Positions 18,430 through 26,925 of a DNA stretch of 64,000 bases are shown piece after piece (position 1 is the stretch's first letter; the number at the start of each line of letters is the position of its first letter). Where the stretch lies: the NCBI GenBank assembly GCA_002346675.1, contig DEAI01000008.1, positions 130,573 through 194,572 of the forward strand. Reading direction: 5' to 3'. The notes below the pieces were generated by a model that had not been told where the DNA came from, did no database searches, and saw nothing but the letters and a program-made list of their open reading frames with translations. This stretch comes from Fidelibacterota bacterium UBA2986. Lineage in GTDB: Bacteria; Fidelibacterota; Marinisomatia; Marinisomatales; AB-629-J13. Both the position numbers and the translations under genes were made by a program.

Positions 18430-19022
18430 TATTTATTTGTCTCTTTCCAAGGTTTAAAATTGCTTATCTGTGATGGACGGTCTTTAGGTTTTTTTCTAAG
18501 GGGTTCACATTCTTTCAAGGTTTTGTGACAATCCTCAGGCAGCTGCTGATAAATTTTTGTGCCCTTTGATTTCCAACCAATCATCTCATCGGAAATATCC
18601 CCCTTGATTATAGCAGGATTACCCACAACTAATTTCCTGTTTGCTATTTGCATTTCTCCTTTGATAAAACATAGTGCTCCAACAATGCACTCATCTCCTA
18701 CTACTGCATCATCCATCACCACTGAGTTCATACCAATAAGGGAATTCTTCCCAATTTTTCCACCATGTATGACAGCTCCATGCCCGATATGTGAAGCTTC
18801 TTTCAATACTACCGACTTCCCAGGAAAGACATGAATGGTGCAGTTCTCCTGAACATTGCAACCATCTTCAATGATAATTTCACCCCAGTCCCCTCTAATG
18901 GCTGCCCCTGGGCCAACATATACTTTTTCACCGATGATCACATTACCCGTCACCGCAGCTAAAGGATGTACGAAGGATGATTCTTTTACAACAGGAGTAT
19001 AACCATTGAAGGAGTAAATCAT
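18429..19022 (-). CDS. paaY: PaaY, hexapeptide-repeat thioesterase / gamma-carbonic-anhydrase-like protein
   Basis: 197 residues. It is a left-handed beta-helix of hexapeptide repeats (VTGNVIIGEKVYVGPGAAIRGDWGEIIIEDGCNVQENCTIHV...) with the metal-ligand His residues in SHIGHGAVIHGG. The C-terminus has the PaaY-typical segment LPEDCHKTLKECEPL. PaaY is reported to hydrolyse inhibitory ring-hydroxylated phenylacetyl-CoA and coumaryl thioesters that form when the pathway stalls. Located between paaJ and paaZ and overlapping the latter, so part of the operon. A 64-base gap separates it from paaJ. Confidence 0.9.
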   Translation of the reverse strand: MIYSFNGYTPVVKESSFVHPLAAVTGNVIIGEKVYVGPGAAIRGDWGEIIIEDGCNVQENCTIHVFPGKSVVLKEASHIGHGAVIHGGKIGKNSLIGMNSVVMDDAVVGDECIVGALCFIKGEMQIANRKLVVGNPAIIKGDISDEMIGWKSKGTKIYQQLPEDCHKTLKECEPLRKKPKDRPSQISNFKPWKETNK

Positions 19023-19086
19023 TTTTTATATTTTATAATTATAATTCACAGAATAGAGAACTGAATTTACAATTGGTTTAGCTATT

Positions 19087-20295
19087 TTAGACTCTTTCAA
19101 TGATTACAGCATACCCTTGTCCCACACCAACACACATAGTAGCCAGAGCATATTTTTTTTCCAATCTCTGAAGTTCCAGTGCTGCTGTCTGAATAATGCG
19201 AGTCCCTGACATGCCAAGAGGATGACCTAAAGCAATAGCGCCTCCGTTGGGATTAATTCTAGGATCATTATCTTCCAACCCCCACTGTCTAATACAGGCT
19301 AAGGATTGTGCAGCAAAAGCCTCGTTTAACTCTATAAGATCAATATTTTCCATGGTAAATCCTACTTTTTTCAGAGCTTTGTTTGAAGCCTCGACAGGAC
19401 CAATTCCCATAATGTGAGGTTCCACTCCCACAACCGCAGATGAAACTATTTTTGCGATAGGTCTCAAATTATGAGAGTTGATCCCTTTTTCTGAAGCAAT
19501 AAGCATAGCTGCAGCACCGTCATTAAGACCTGAGGAGTTTCCAGCGGTAACACTGCCCTCTTTTTTAAAGGCGGGATTTAGTTTTTCTAATCCTTTCATG
19601 GTGGTATGGGGCTTCAGAAATTCATCTTCCTCAAATCGAAGTGGATCAGATTTTTTTTGTGGAATTTCAATTGCTTTAATTTCAGATTTAAAGGAGCCCA
19701 TTTTCTGTGCAATCGCAGCTTTCATTTGAGAACGATAAGCAAAGTTATCCTGGGCTTCACGGGAAATATCATATTTTTCTGCTAGATTCTCTGCTGTATG
19801 TCCCATACTTTCTGTTCCATAAATTTCCTGTAATTTGGGATTTATAAAGCGCCAGCCGAAACTGCTATCTTCCATTTTTGAATCTCTGCCAAATGAAGTG
19901 GATGCTTTAGAAATCACCCAAGGTCCGCGGGTCATATGCTCCACACCACCAGCAATGAACAACTCACCATCTCTGGATTGAATTGCTCTATGTGCATGGA
20001 TAACAGCTGACATTCCTGAAGCACAGAGTCGGTTTACTGTTTCGCCAGGGACAGAGTAGGGCAACCCAGCTAAAAGCAGTGCCATGCGGGCAACATTTCG
20101 GTTGTCCTCTCCTGCCTGATTTGCGCAACCTAGAATTACATCATCAATTTGAGACATATCAAAATTAAATCGTTTCATTAATGATCTTATAGTGTGGGCT
20201 GCTAGGTCATCTGCACGGACTGAGGAGAGCATCCCTCTAAATCCACCAATGGGCGTCCTTACCGCATCAATTATAAACGATTCTCTTGTTTTCAT
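19087..20295 (-). CDS. paaJ: PaaJ, beta-ketoadipyl-CoA thiolase
   Basis: 402 residues from the ATG at 20295, which overlaps the paaI stop as ATGA. An upstream ATG at 20313 would overlap paaI by 22 bases and is less likely. Thiolase signatures are complete: the nucleophile Cys in VNRLCASGMSAV, GGVEHMTRGP, NPNGGAIALGHPLGMSGTRI with the catalytic His, and the second Cys in TMCVGVGQGYA. In this operon the enzyme cleaves 3-oxo-5,6-dehydrosuberyl-CoA and 3-oxoadipyl-CoA to give acetyl-CoA and succinyl-CoA. Confidence 0.92.
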   Translation of the reverse strand: MKTRESFIIDAVRTPIGGFRGMLSSVRADDLAAHTIRSLMKRFNFDMSQIDDVILGCANQAGEDNRNVARMALLLAGLPYSVPGETVNRLCASGMSAVIHAHRAIQSRDGELFIAGGVEHMTRGPWVISKASTSFGRDSKMEDSSFGWRFINPKLQEIYGTESMGHTAENLAEKYDISREAQDNFAYRSQMKAAIAQKMGSFKSEIKAIEIPQKKSDPLRFEEDEFLKPHTTMKGLEKLNPAFKKEGSVTAGNSSGLNDGAAAMLIASEKGINSHNLRPIAKIVSSAVVGVEPHIMGIGPVEASNKALKKVGFTMENIDLIELNEAFAAQSLACIRQWGLEDNDPRINPNGGAIALGHPLGMSGTRIIQTAALELQRLEKKYALATMCVGVGQGYAVIIERV

Positions 20296-20714
20296 TCTAT
20301 CTCTGAAAACCATTTCTTAGAAGTTCGATAAACAGTGCCTTTAAAAATTGCGACTTGCTGGTTTTTTTGGTTTGTAATAGTTACGAGATAAACTCCGAAT
20401 TTATCAGAAAGTGATACCTCATCCGTTATAGCAGTAAGTACATCGCCATCTTTGACCGAAACTGTGTGAGAAATAGATGTCTCTACAGATAAAGATTTTC
20501 TGCCACGGGCATTAGATGCAAATGCTAATGCACTATCTGCAAAAGAATAGGCAATTCCACCATGTGCTATTTGAAAACCGTTCAGCATTTCCTCCCGTAC
20601 AATCATTTTCAATTCACAAAAGCCTTCTTTCATATCAACTATTTCAATGCCCAACCACTGGCTAAAAGCGTCATTTTTATACATTTGGTGTATGACTTTT
20701 TGAGAATTTTTCAT
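20292..20714 (-). CDS. paaI: PaaI, hydroxyphenylacetyl-CoA thioesterase
   Basis: 140 residues, single hot-dog fold. The PaaI signature is present: [27 protein letters not shown] (about residues 46-72), with His-Gly-Gly and the Asp on the central helix. The family rescues CoA from dead-end aryl-CoA esters during phenylacetate breakdown. Both ends overlap neighbours by four bases (ATGA with paaH and with paaJ), giving coupled translation. Confidence 0.92.
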   Translation of the reverse strand: MKNSQKVIHQMYKNDAFSQWLGIEIVDMKEGFCELKMIVREEMLNGFQIAHGGIAYSFADSALAFASNARGRKSLSVETSISHTVSVKDGDVLTAITDEVSLSDKFGVYLVTITNQKNQQVAIFKGTVYRTSKKWFSEIE

Positions 20715-21874
20715 GAGTAAAAAAGAGTGTTTTCTTGTGCCATATTTTCAAGTAGGGAACTGGGCTGATAGCGCTGATCATCGGTATTAGATTGTAATTT
20801 TTTCATCTGATCTAAAACCGATTTGATTCCAATTTCATCTGCCCATTGTAACAATCCCTTTGGATAGTTTACTCCCGTAGTCATAGCTATATCAATATCC
20901 TCTCGTGTGGCAATCTCAAGGGCAAGTGCATCTGCTGCTTCATTTATTAGCATAGCTAGGATTCTATTTAGGATTTTCTCACCTAATTTCTGATTCATCT
21001 GAGGTTTGAACGAAAAAGGACCATTGCTGTAATCGTAGTACCCTCTTCCGGATTTTCTGCCTAAATATCCTTTTTTTATCAAATCCTTTTGTATTGGAGA
21101 GGGTCTATATCGGGGGTCACAATTTGTTCCTTTATAAACGGCCTGAGTTGCCGAATAATTCACATCATTGCCAATATAATCCATGAGCTCGAAAGGTCCC
21201 ATGCGAAATCCGCCCAACTCTTTCATTGCCCAATCAATGGTAGCAAAGTCTGCAATTCCCTCTTCAAATATTTTCAAAGCTTCACCATAAAATGGTCGAG
21301 CAATCCTATTAACTATGAACCCAGGAGTATCTTTTGCCCTTACCACTGTTTTTCCCCAGGTCTCAAGGATAGATTGAATATCAGTGAGTATATACGAAGC
21401 TAAATATTCAGTGGGAATAATTTCCACCAAATTCATTAAAGGTACAGGATTAAAAAAATGGATGCCCATAACCCGCTGAGTATATTTGCAAACAGATGCA
21501 ATTTCTGAAACTGACAGGGAAGATGTATTCGTTGCCAATATGCATTTTCTGGATACTAAACTTTCCGTTGCTATAAAGAGTTTTTGCTTCATCTCCAGAT
21601 TTTCTATGATGGCTTCAATAACTAATTCACTGTCTGAAATATCAGACAAATCAGATGTCCAGTGGATGTTATTTATAATTTTTTTTGAAGCAGTCTCATC
21701 AATTTTTCCCTTGTTTCGCAGTCTGTTAAGAATATTTTCAAGCTTTGTTCGGGAGGTTTCAAGGACCTGAAAATCATTATCCACAAGAGTAACTTCAACT
21801 CCAAAAGAGGAAGCAACCTGTGCAATACCCGACCCCATTATACCGGAACCAATTACCGAAATCTTTTCCATCAT
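20711..21874 (-). CDS. paaH: PaaH, 3-hydroxyadipyl-CoA dehydrogenase
   Basis: 387 residues. N-terminal NAD-binding fold with [26 protein letters not shown] (about 5-30), the catalytic motif [17 protein letters not shown] with its His, and the dehydrogenase C-terminal domain ([16 protein letters not shown]...[14 protein letters not shown]). A second short dehydrogenase-type C-terminal repeat lies near residues 285-370. In the paa pathway this enzyme oxidises 3-hydroxyadipyl-CoA to 3-oxoadipyl-CoA. ATGA overlaps connect it to paaG upstream and paaI downstream. It is shorter than the roughly 475-residue E. coli PaaH but has all functional parts. Confidence 0.9.
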   Translation of the reverse strand: MMEKISVIGSGIMGSGIAQVASSFGVEVTLVDNDFQVLETSRTKLENILNRLRNKGKIDETASKKIINNIHWTSDLSDISDSELVIEAIIENLEMKQKLFIATESLVSRKCILATNTSSLSVSEIASVCKYTQRVMGIHFFNPVPLMNLVEIIPTEYLASYILTDIQSILETWGKTVVRAKDTPGFIVNRIARPFYGEALKIFEEGIADFATIDWAMKELGGFRMGPFELMDYIGNDVNYSATQAVYKGTNCDPRYRPSPIQKDLIKKGYLGRKSGRGYYDYSNGPFSFKPQMNQKLGEKILNRILAMLINEAADALALEIATREDIDIAMTTGVNYPKGLLQWADEIGIKSVLDQMKKLQSNTDDQRYQPSSLLENMAQENTLFYS

Positions 21875-22641
21875 TTTCCTGAAAATTGGGGGTTACGTTT
21901 TTCTAAAAAAGCACGCACACCTTCTTTATAATCTTCTGTAGCTGCAGATAGAGCCTGAGTTTTTGCTTCTAGGCTGAGCTGGTCTTCTAAAGAGCTACTA
22001 AAGGACTGAGAAAGTAATTTTTTTGTAAATCCCAAACCCTTTGTTGGCATAGTAGCCAATTGTACTGCCAAGTTAAAAGACTCTTCTTCAAATTCCTTAT
22101 CTCCCACAACAGAATAAATCATTCCTATCTGTTCTGCTCTTTCAGCGCTGATAGATTCCCCTGTCATCATAATGCCAGCTGCTTTTTGCAAGCCAATTAT
22201 CCTTGGCAAGAAATAGGTTCCACCACTATCAGGGATAAGTCCAATTTTACTGAATGCCTGAATAAACTTTGCAGATTTGGCTGCAATTACAATATCACAT
22301 GCCAATGCCAGATTAGCTCCTGCCCCGGCTGCAACACCGTTTACGGCTGCGATTACTGGTTTTTCAATTTCACGGATTTTTCTGATGATGGGATTATAAT
22401 TCTCTATTACAATTTTCTCAATTTCAGGACCGTCTGGATCTGTAGCTTCCTTTAAATCCTGCCCCGCGCAGAAAGCTTTTCCCGCTCCCGTTATTATTAC
22501 ACAGCGGATGGAATCATCGCCTTCACATTCTTCTAACTTATCCTTTAGTGCTATTGCCATTTCCCGAACAATGGAATTGTACTTTTCCGGTCGGCACAGT
22601 GTTATTTTGCCTACTGCTCCTGATTTTTTAAATTGAATCAT
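21871..22641 (-). CDS. paaG: PaaG, ring-epoxide isomerase (crotonase family)
   Basis: 256 residues. Crotonase fold with [11 protein letters not shown] (about 58-68), [22 protein letters not shown] (about 95-116) and [17 protein letters not shown] (about 128-144). The Asp in PDSGGT and the QDL motif are typical of PaaG rather than general hydratases, which have a catalytic Glu. PaaG converts ring-1,2-epoxyphenylacetyl-CoA to oxepin-CoA, the substrate of PaaZ. It lies three bases after paaD and overlaps paaH. Confidence 0.9.
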   Translation of the reverse strand: MIQFKKSGAVGKITLCRPEKYNSIVREMAIALKDKLEECEGDDSIRCVIITGAGKAFCAGQDLKEATDPDGPEIEKIVIENYNPIIRKIREIEKPVIAAVNGVAAGAGANLALACDIVIAAKSAKFIQAFSKIGLIPDSGGTYFLPRIIGLQKAAGIMMTGESISAERAEQIGMIYSVVGDKEFEEESFNLAVQLATMPTKGLGFTKKLLSQSFSSSLEDQLSLEAKTQALSAATEDYKEGVRAFLEKRNPQFSGK

Positions 22642-22644
22642 GAT

Positions 22645-23100
22645 TTAAAATTGTTTGAAGTGATGAAAGGGTTCCTGACAGTCATTGCATTTGTATAGAG
22701 CTTTACACGCGGTAGACCCAAATTCGCTGATGACCTCTACATTTTTGGTGTCACATTGGGGACAATGTACCAATTTCCCTGGTGGAGCAATTCCTGCATC
22801 ACTTAATTTTGCCTTAACTTCATCGCTCATCCAATCAGTTGTCCAGGGTGGTGACAGCGTAGTATGAATCTGGTAGTTATTAATTCCATTCTGTTCTAAA
22901 CTTCGGACAATCTCTTTTTTCATAAAGGATATGGCAGGGCAGCCACTGTAAGTAGGTGTTATGGTAATATGAATCTGGTCATCTTTAAATATAACCTCTC
23001 TAGTGATACCTAAATCAACAATGGAAACTGCAGGAATTTCTGGATCAGGAATCTTTTCTAATAATTCCCAGATGAAGTCTTTTGAAACTGCTTTTACCAT
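22645..23100 (-). CDS. paaD: PaaD, phenylacetyl-CoA epoxidase maturation subunit
   Basis: 151 residues. N-terminal MIP18/DUF59-type domain (KIPDPEIPAVSIVDLGITREV, then TPTYSGCPAISFMKKEI) and C-terminal zinc ribbon (HCPQCDTKNVEVISEFGSTACKALYKCNDC). Both parts are diagnostic for PaaD, thought to help mature the iron-sulphur/di-iron components of the PaaABCE epoxidase. The first seven bases overlap the end of paaC. Confidence 0.93.
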   Translation of the reverse strand: MVKAVSKDFIWELLEKIPDPEIPAVSIVDLGITREVIFKDDQIHITITPTYSGCPAISFMKKEIVRSLEQNGINNYQIHTTLSPPWTTDWMSDEVKAKLSDAGIAPPGKLVHCPQCDTKNVEVISEFGSTACKALYKCNDCQEPFHHFKQF

Positions 23101-23849
23101 GTAGCATCGGGATAGGCACGCTGCAAATATTGCATATCAGATAGCAAATGTCCTAAATGTTCTGTATGAATCCCTTCCCTTCCACCAGTGGTCATAAAAC
23201 TGTTTTCAGGAATTCTTAGGGTCGCTTCCTTACAAACATCATTTATAGTTTTATCCCATTCTATTTTGAGGGCTTTACGATCAACTCCGACTTTCTTTTT
23301 CATCATCACTATATCTGTTTGTGTCATTTTAAAAAATTCCCCAGTAAAAGTCCACAAGTTGTTAATAGCTTCTTGCACTTTTCTATGACTTCCCTCAGTA
23401 CCATCCCCTAGACGAATGACCCAATTTGAAGAATGACGATAATGGTAGGTCGTTTCTTTTATGGCCTTTGCGGCAATCGAAGCTAATTGTTTATCTCTAC
23501 TTTTACTTAAGGTGTAAAAAAACAATTTATCATAGGCATCCAGAAAAAACCGACACACTATGGTGTCAGCGAAATTACCGTTAGGATGTTCGCACATCAG
23601 CAGATTAGTAAATTTGCGCTCATCTCGTTTAAAGGCAAGATCGTCCGCTGTGGTATTTTCCCCCTTTAGCTCTGCAGCATACTCCAACAGAAAATTTGCC
23701 CTACCAAATAAGTCCAGTGAGATATTACTAAGAGCAATATCCTCTTCAAGAAATGGTGCTTTGTATGCCCACTGAGCTAAGCGTTGTGCTGAGATCAGAG
23801 CATCGTCACCAAGGGATAATACATATTTAAATAAAATAGTATCTCTCAC
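23094..23849 (-). CDS. paaC: PaaC, structural subunit of phenylacetyl-CoA epoxidase
   Basis: 251 residues, ferritin-like alpha-helical fold without a di-iron site, matching PaaC (LGDDALISAQRLAQWAYKAPFLEEDIALSNISLDLFGRA near the start, GGREGIHTEHLGHLLSDMQYLQRAYP at the end). PaaC forms the stable PaaAC core that positions PaaA. The start is GTG at 23849, overlapping the paaB TAG by one base (TAGTG). Confidence 0.93.
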   Translation of the reverse strand: MRDTILFKYVLSLGDDALISAQRLAQWAYKAPFLEEDIALSNISLDLFGRANFLLEYAAELKGENTTADDLAFKRDERKFTNLLMCEHPNGNFADTIVCRFFLDAYDKLFFYTLSKSRDKQLASIAAKAIKETTYHYRHSSNWVIRLGDGTEGSHRKVQEAINNLWTFTGEFFKMTQTDIVMMKKKVGVDRKALKIEWDKTINDVCKEATLRIPENSFMTTGGREGIHTEHLGHLLSDMQYLQRAYPDATW

Positions 23850-24136
23850 TATAATCCCTTTACTTTTTTGGAAACTTTAAAAAAGGTTGGATAGCGATAC
23901 ACTTTATCATCTGCGGGGTCAAAAAATGACTCACTATCATTTGGGTTAGAAGATACAATATCTTCAGCTTTAACCACCCAGATGCAGGAACCTTCCTGCC
24001 GGCGTGTATAAAGCTCCCGAGCATTCTGTAATGCCATTTCCTTATCCGTTGCATGTACCGAACCGCAGTGTTGAAAATGGGCTCCGGTTTTGGGTTGGAC
24101 AAATACTTCCCATACAGGCAGGTTATCATTTCTCAT
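23849..24136 (-). CDS. paaB: PaaB, bridging subunit of phenylacetyl-CoA epoxidase
   Basis: 95 residues, normal for PaaB. Diagnostic segments: [40 protein letters not shown] and SIWVV-like [11 protein letters not shown]. PaaB bridges the PaaAC subunits in the multicomponent monooxygenase. ATGA overlap with paaA. Confidence 0.95.
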   Translation of the reverse strand: MRNDNLPVWEVFVQPKTGAHFQHCGSVHATDKEMALQNARELYTRRQEGSCIWVVKAEDIVSSNPNDSESFFDPADDKVYRYPTFFKVSKKVKGL

Positions 24137-25068
24137 GCTCTGGCTCCGTTTTTATTTTTTTCAGTGTAAGCAATTGCAGCATCTCTCACCCATTTTCCCT
24201 CTTCGTGGGCTTTTACATGGTTATTGATTCGTTCTTTATTACAGAACCCGTTACCATTTACCACCTCCCAGAATTCATTCCAGTCAATTTTGCCAAAATC
24301 ATAATTCTTGTTTTTTGGATTCCATTTTAATTCAGAATCAGGAATAGTCAATCCGATAAGCTCAGCCTGTTTAACTGCTCTATCAACAAATACCTGCCGT
24401 AAATCATCATTGGTTTCACGTTTGATTTTCCATTGCATAGCGTTGGAAGTATGAGCAGAGTCTGAATCATGTGGTCCAAACATCATAAGGGAAGGCCACC
24501 ACCAGCGGTCCAGAGCATCCTGAGCCATTTCCTGCTGTTCAGTTGTTCCAAGAGCCATTTTGGACATTATTTCATATCCCTGTCGATGGTGAAAACTTTC
24601 TTCTTTACAAATTCGAATCATTGCTCTAGAATATGGACCATAGGATGTCCGCCGCAAAGATTGTTGGTTCACAATGGCAGCGCCATCTACCAGCCACCCA
24701 ATGGCCCCAACATCTGCCCAGGTGAGAGTGGGATAATTAAAAATATTGGAATATTTAGCTTTCCCGGTTTGTAATTGGGTTATCAGCTCATTTCTGGTAA
24801 TACCCAAAGTTTCTGTAGCACTGTAAAGATAAAGCCCGTGACCAGCTTCATCCTGGACTTTGGCAATGAGTACCATTTTTGCTCTCAAAGATGGAGCTCT
24901 AGTAATCCAATTTCCTTCAGGCTGCATACCAATAATTTCTGAATGTGCATGCTGGGATATCTGGCGAATGAGGTGTCTTCTGTATTTTTCCGGCATCCAG
25001 TCTTTTGGCTCAATTTTTAGTTCAGCATCAATTTTATCCTGAAACGCTCTTTCTTTTCTATCTTCCAT
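24133..25068 (-). CDS. paaA: PaaA, catalytic di-iron subunit of phenylacetyl-CoA epoxidase
   Basis: 311 residues. Ferritin-like di-iron oxygenase. Ligand motifs are visible in [20 protein letters not shown] (EAGH, about residues 72-75) and [15 protein letters not shown] (EESFHH, about 153-158). PaaA epoxidises the ring of phenylacetyl-CoA using oxygen and electrons from the PaaE reductase. It is the first gene of the minus-strand operon, so the promoter should lie in 25069-25335. No paaE, paaK ligase or PaaX/PaaR regulator is recognised in the window. Confidence 0.95.
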   Translation of the reverse strand: MEDRKERAFQDKIDAELKIEPKDWMPEKYRRHLIRQISQHAHSEIIGMQPEGNWITRAPSLRAKMVLIAKVQDEAGHGLYLYSATETLGITRNELITQLQTGKAKYSNIFNYPTLTWADVGAIGWLVDGAAIVNQQSLRRTSYGPYSRAMIRICKEESFHHRQGYEIMSKMALGTTEQQEMAQDALDRWWWPSLMMFGPHDSDSAHTSNAMQWKIKRETNDDLRQVFVDRAVKQAELIGLTIPDSELKWNPKNKNYDFGKIDWNEFWEVVNGNGFCNKERINNHVKAHEEGKWVRDAAIAYTEKNKNGARA

Positions 25069-25335
25069 AGAGGTTTGATTTATTACTTAAATTTAGGATA
25101 ATAATAAAAAATGTCGTTACATAAAAATAGTTATTTTGAAATTGTAAAAATATGACTGTAATATTAAAAATTATTAGAAACAACAATTGATAGTTTAACT
25201 TTCTAAAGATAACCTCTATGCAGAAAATTGTCTGTTAATTGATTCCAGAAAAAAGTAAAATCCTTTCAGAAATACATACAATATCCACTAAAATCACGGG
25301 AGCTTTTGTATAAAAGAAATTCTTTTAAACTTTTT

Positions 25336-26667
25336 ATGAATCAATCAAATCCTAATCCCTTTCCACTCAATGCAACCTTGATTGAAAATCTAATCAAGGA
25401 AAACAATCTGAATTTATGCTCAATCAGTATCAGAGAACTAAATCGCTTGGTAGATAAGTTATCAGAGAAATGTTCTGTTGAGTTTCTTCGCTTTGAATTT
25501 GGAATCCCTGGGCTAATCGCAAATAGAATGGGACCAGAAGAAGAAATACGTATTTTAAAAGAGAATCCTTCCCTTCCCTCAACGTATCCTCCTTTTGATG
25601 GAGTTCCACGGCTCAAAAAAGCGACAGCATTATTCTGTAAAAAATTTATGAATATTGATGTGCAACCTGAAAACTGTCTTCCTACTGTGGGAGCTATGCA
25701 TGGCTGTTTTATTAGCCAAGCAATTTCTGCACGAAGGGGGGAAAATGCAAATACCATTCTCTTTCTTGACCCTGGTTTCCCTGTTAATAAGTTGCAAGCG
25801 AAATTTTTAGGTCTAAATGTCAAATCTGTGGATTTATATAACTACCGTGGTGAAAAATTAATTGATAAATTGGAGAAATTATTTTCTACAGGCACTATTG
25901 GGGGGGTTATTTGGTCAAGCCCCAATAACCCATCGTGGATATGCCTAAAGGGAAAAGAGCTAAAAGGAATAGGTGAATTGCTTACGAAATATGATGTAAT
26001 TGGGATTGAGGACATTGCCTATTTTGGGATGGATTTTAGGTATGACTACAGTGTCCCTGGCAGTCCTCCATATCAGCCAACTGTAGCAACCTATACGGAT
26101 AATTATTTTATTATTATTTCCAGCTCAAAAATTTTCAGCTACGCAGGACAACGAGTTGCTGTGACCATCATTTCTCCTGAGTTAATGAATAAAAAATATT
26201 CTTATCTCAAAACATATTTTAATACAGATAAAGTGGGAAATGCGTTTATCCATGGAGGGCTCTATACCACAACTGCGGGGGTAGCACAAACCCCTCAAAT
26301 TGCACTGGCTTCATATTTTGAAGCTGCTTCGAATGGACAATATGATTTTCTTTCTGAGTTAAAAATATACGCTGAACGAGCCAAAAAAGCTAAAAAGATA
26401 TTTTTAAAATATGGGTTTAACCTAGCATATTCAAAGGATATGGAAGAACAGATTTCCGACGGATTTTATTTTACAATTAAAAGAGAAGGCTTTAACAGTG
26501 ATACCTTACTCTATCATATGTTAAGATTTGGTCTCGCAGGAATTCCCCTGAATACAACCGGCAGTACAATCGAGGGAGTAAGGATCTGTGTTTCCTTGAT
26601 TCGTTCAGATCAATTTGAAGAGCTGGAGTTCCGGGTTAGGGAATTGAATTCATTTTTAATTAATTAG
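25336..26667 (+). CDS. Class I/II pyridoxal-phosphate aminotransferase
   Basis: 443 residues from the ATG at 25336. An in-frame TTG at 25306 has a nearby GGGAG, so the start is not certain. Fold-type I features: FDGVPRLKKATALFCKKF, SSPNNPSWICL (substrate/PLP Asn), GIEDIAYFGMD (Asp for the pyridine nitrogen) and ISSSKIFSYAGQRV (Schiff-base Lys). It resembles aminotransferases often annotated in Bacteroidetes as general class I/II enzymes. Substrate unknown. It is divergent from paaA and could in principle feed aromatic amino-acid carbon to phenylacetate, but that is speculation. Confidence 0.85.
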   Translation: MNQSNPNPFPLNATLIENLIKENNLNLCSISIRELNRLVDKLSEKCSVEFLRFEFGIPGLIANRMGPEEEIRILKENPSLPSTYPPFDGVPRLKKATALFCKKFMNIDVQPENCLPTVGAMHGCFISQAISARRGENANTILFLDPGFPVNKLQAKFLGLNVKSVDLYNYRGEKLIDKLEKLFSTGTIGGVIWSSPNNPSWICLKGKELKGIGELLTKYDVIGIEDIAYFGMDFRYDYSVPGSPPYQPTVATYTDNYFIIISSSKIFSYAGQRVAVTIISPELMNKKYSYLKTYFNTDKVGNAFIHGGLYTTTAGVAQTPQIALASYFEAASNGQYDFLSELKIYAERAKKAKKIFLKYGFNLAYSKDMEEQISDGFYFTIKREGFNSDTLLYHMLRFGLAGIPLNTTGSTIEGVRICVSLIRSDQFEELEFRVRELNSFLIN

Positions 26668-26778
26668 GTAAACCTACTATTGTAGTACGTACAAAAAAAA
26701 TCATCTTATTTGGTAATTTTCTTTATCAAAAGAACCATATTTATAATCTTTGAAGAAGGGTTGGATAAAAATTAAATA

Positions 26779-26798
26779 ATTGTGATTCAAATCACAAT
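26779..26798. promoter_or_regulatory. CRP-like palindrome upstream of susC
   Basis: Nine-base arms ATTGTGATT and AATCACAAT flank a two-base centre. This contains TGTGA-N6-TCACA, the exact consensus half-sites of the CRP/FNR family. It lies about 128 bases before the susC ATG, and a TATAAT-like hexamer follows at 26830-26835. Binding by a CRP-type activator of the SusC/SusD operon is inference. Confidence 0.65.
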
Positions 26799-26925
26799 GT
26801 TTGTACCTTCCACATCAATCAAAACAGTATATAATAAATATTAACAAATATATTAATAATTCAACAGGGGTTTACTCCCCTATTAAATCATATTATTTTT
26901 TAAACAGCAGGAGGTTCTCAATTCT

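Noticed and set aside
25341..25823. 160-codon minus-strand frame inside the aminotransferase gene
   Set aside because: The plus-strand frame is a complete PLP enzyme; the antisense frame resembles nothing known.
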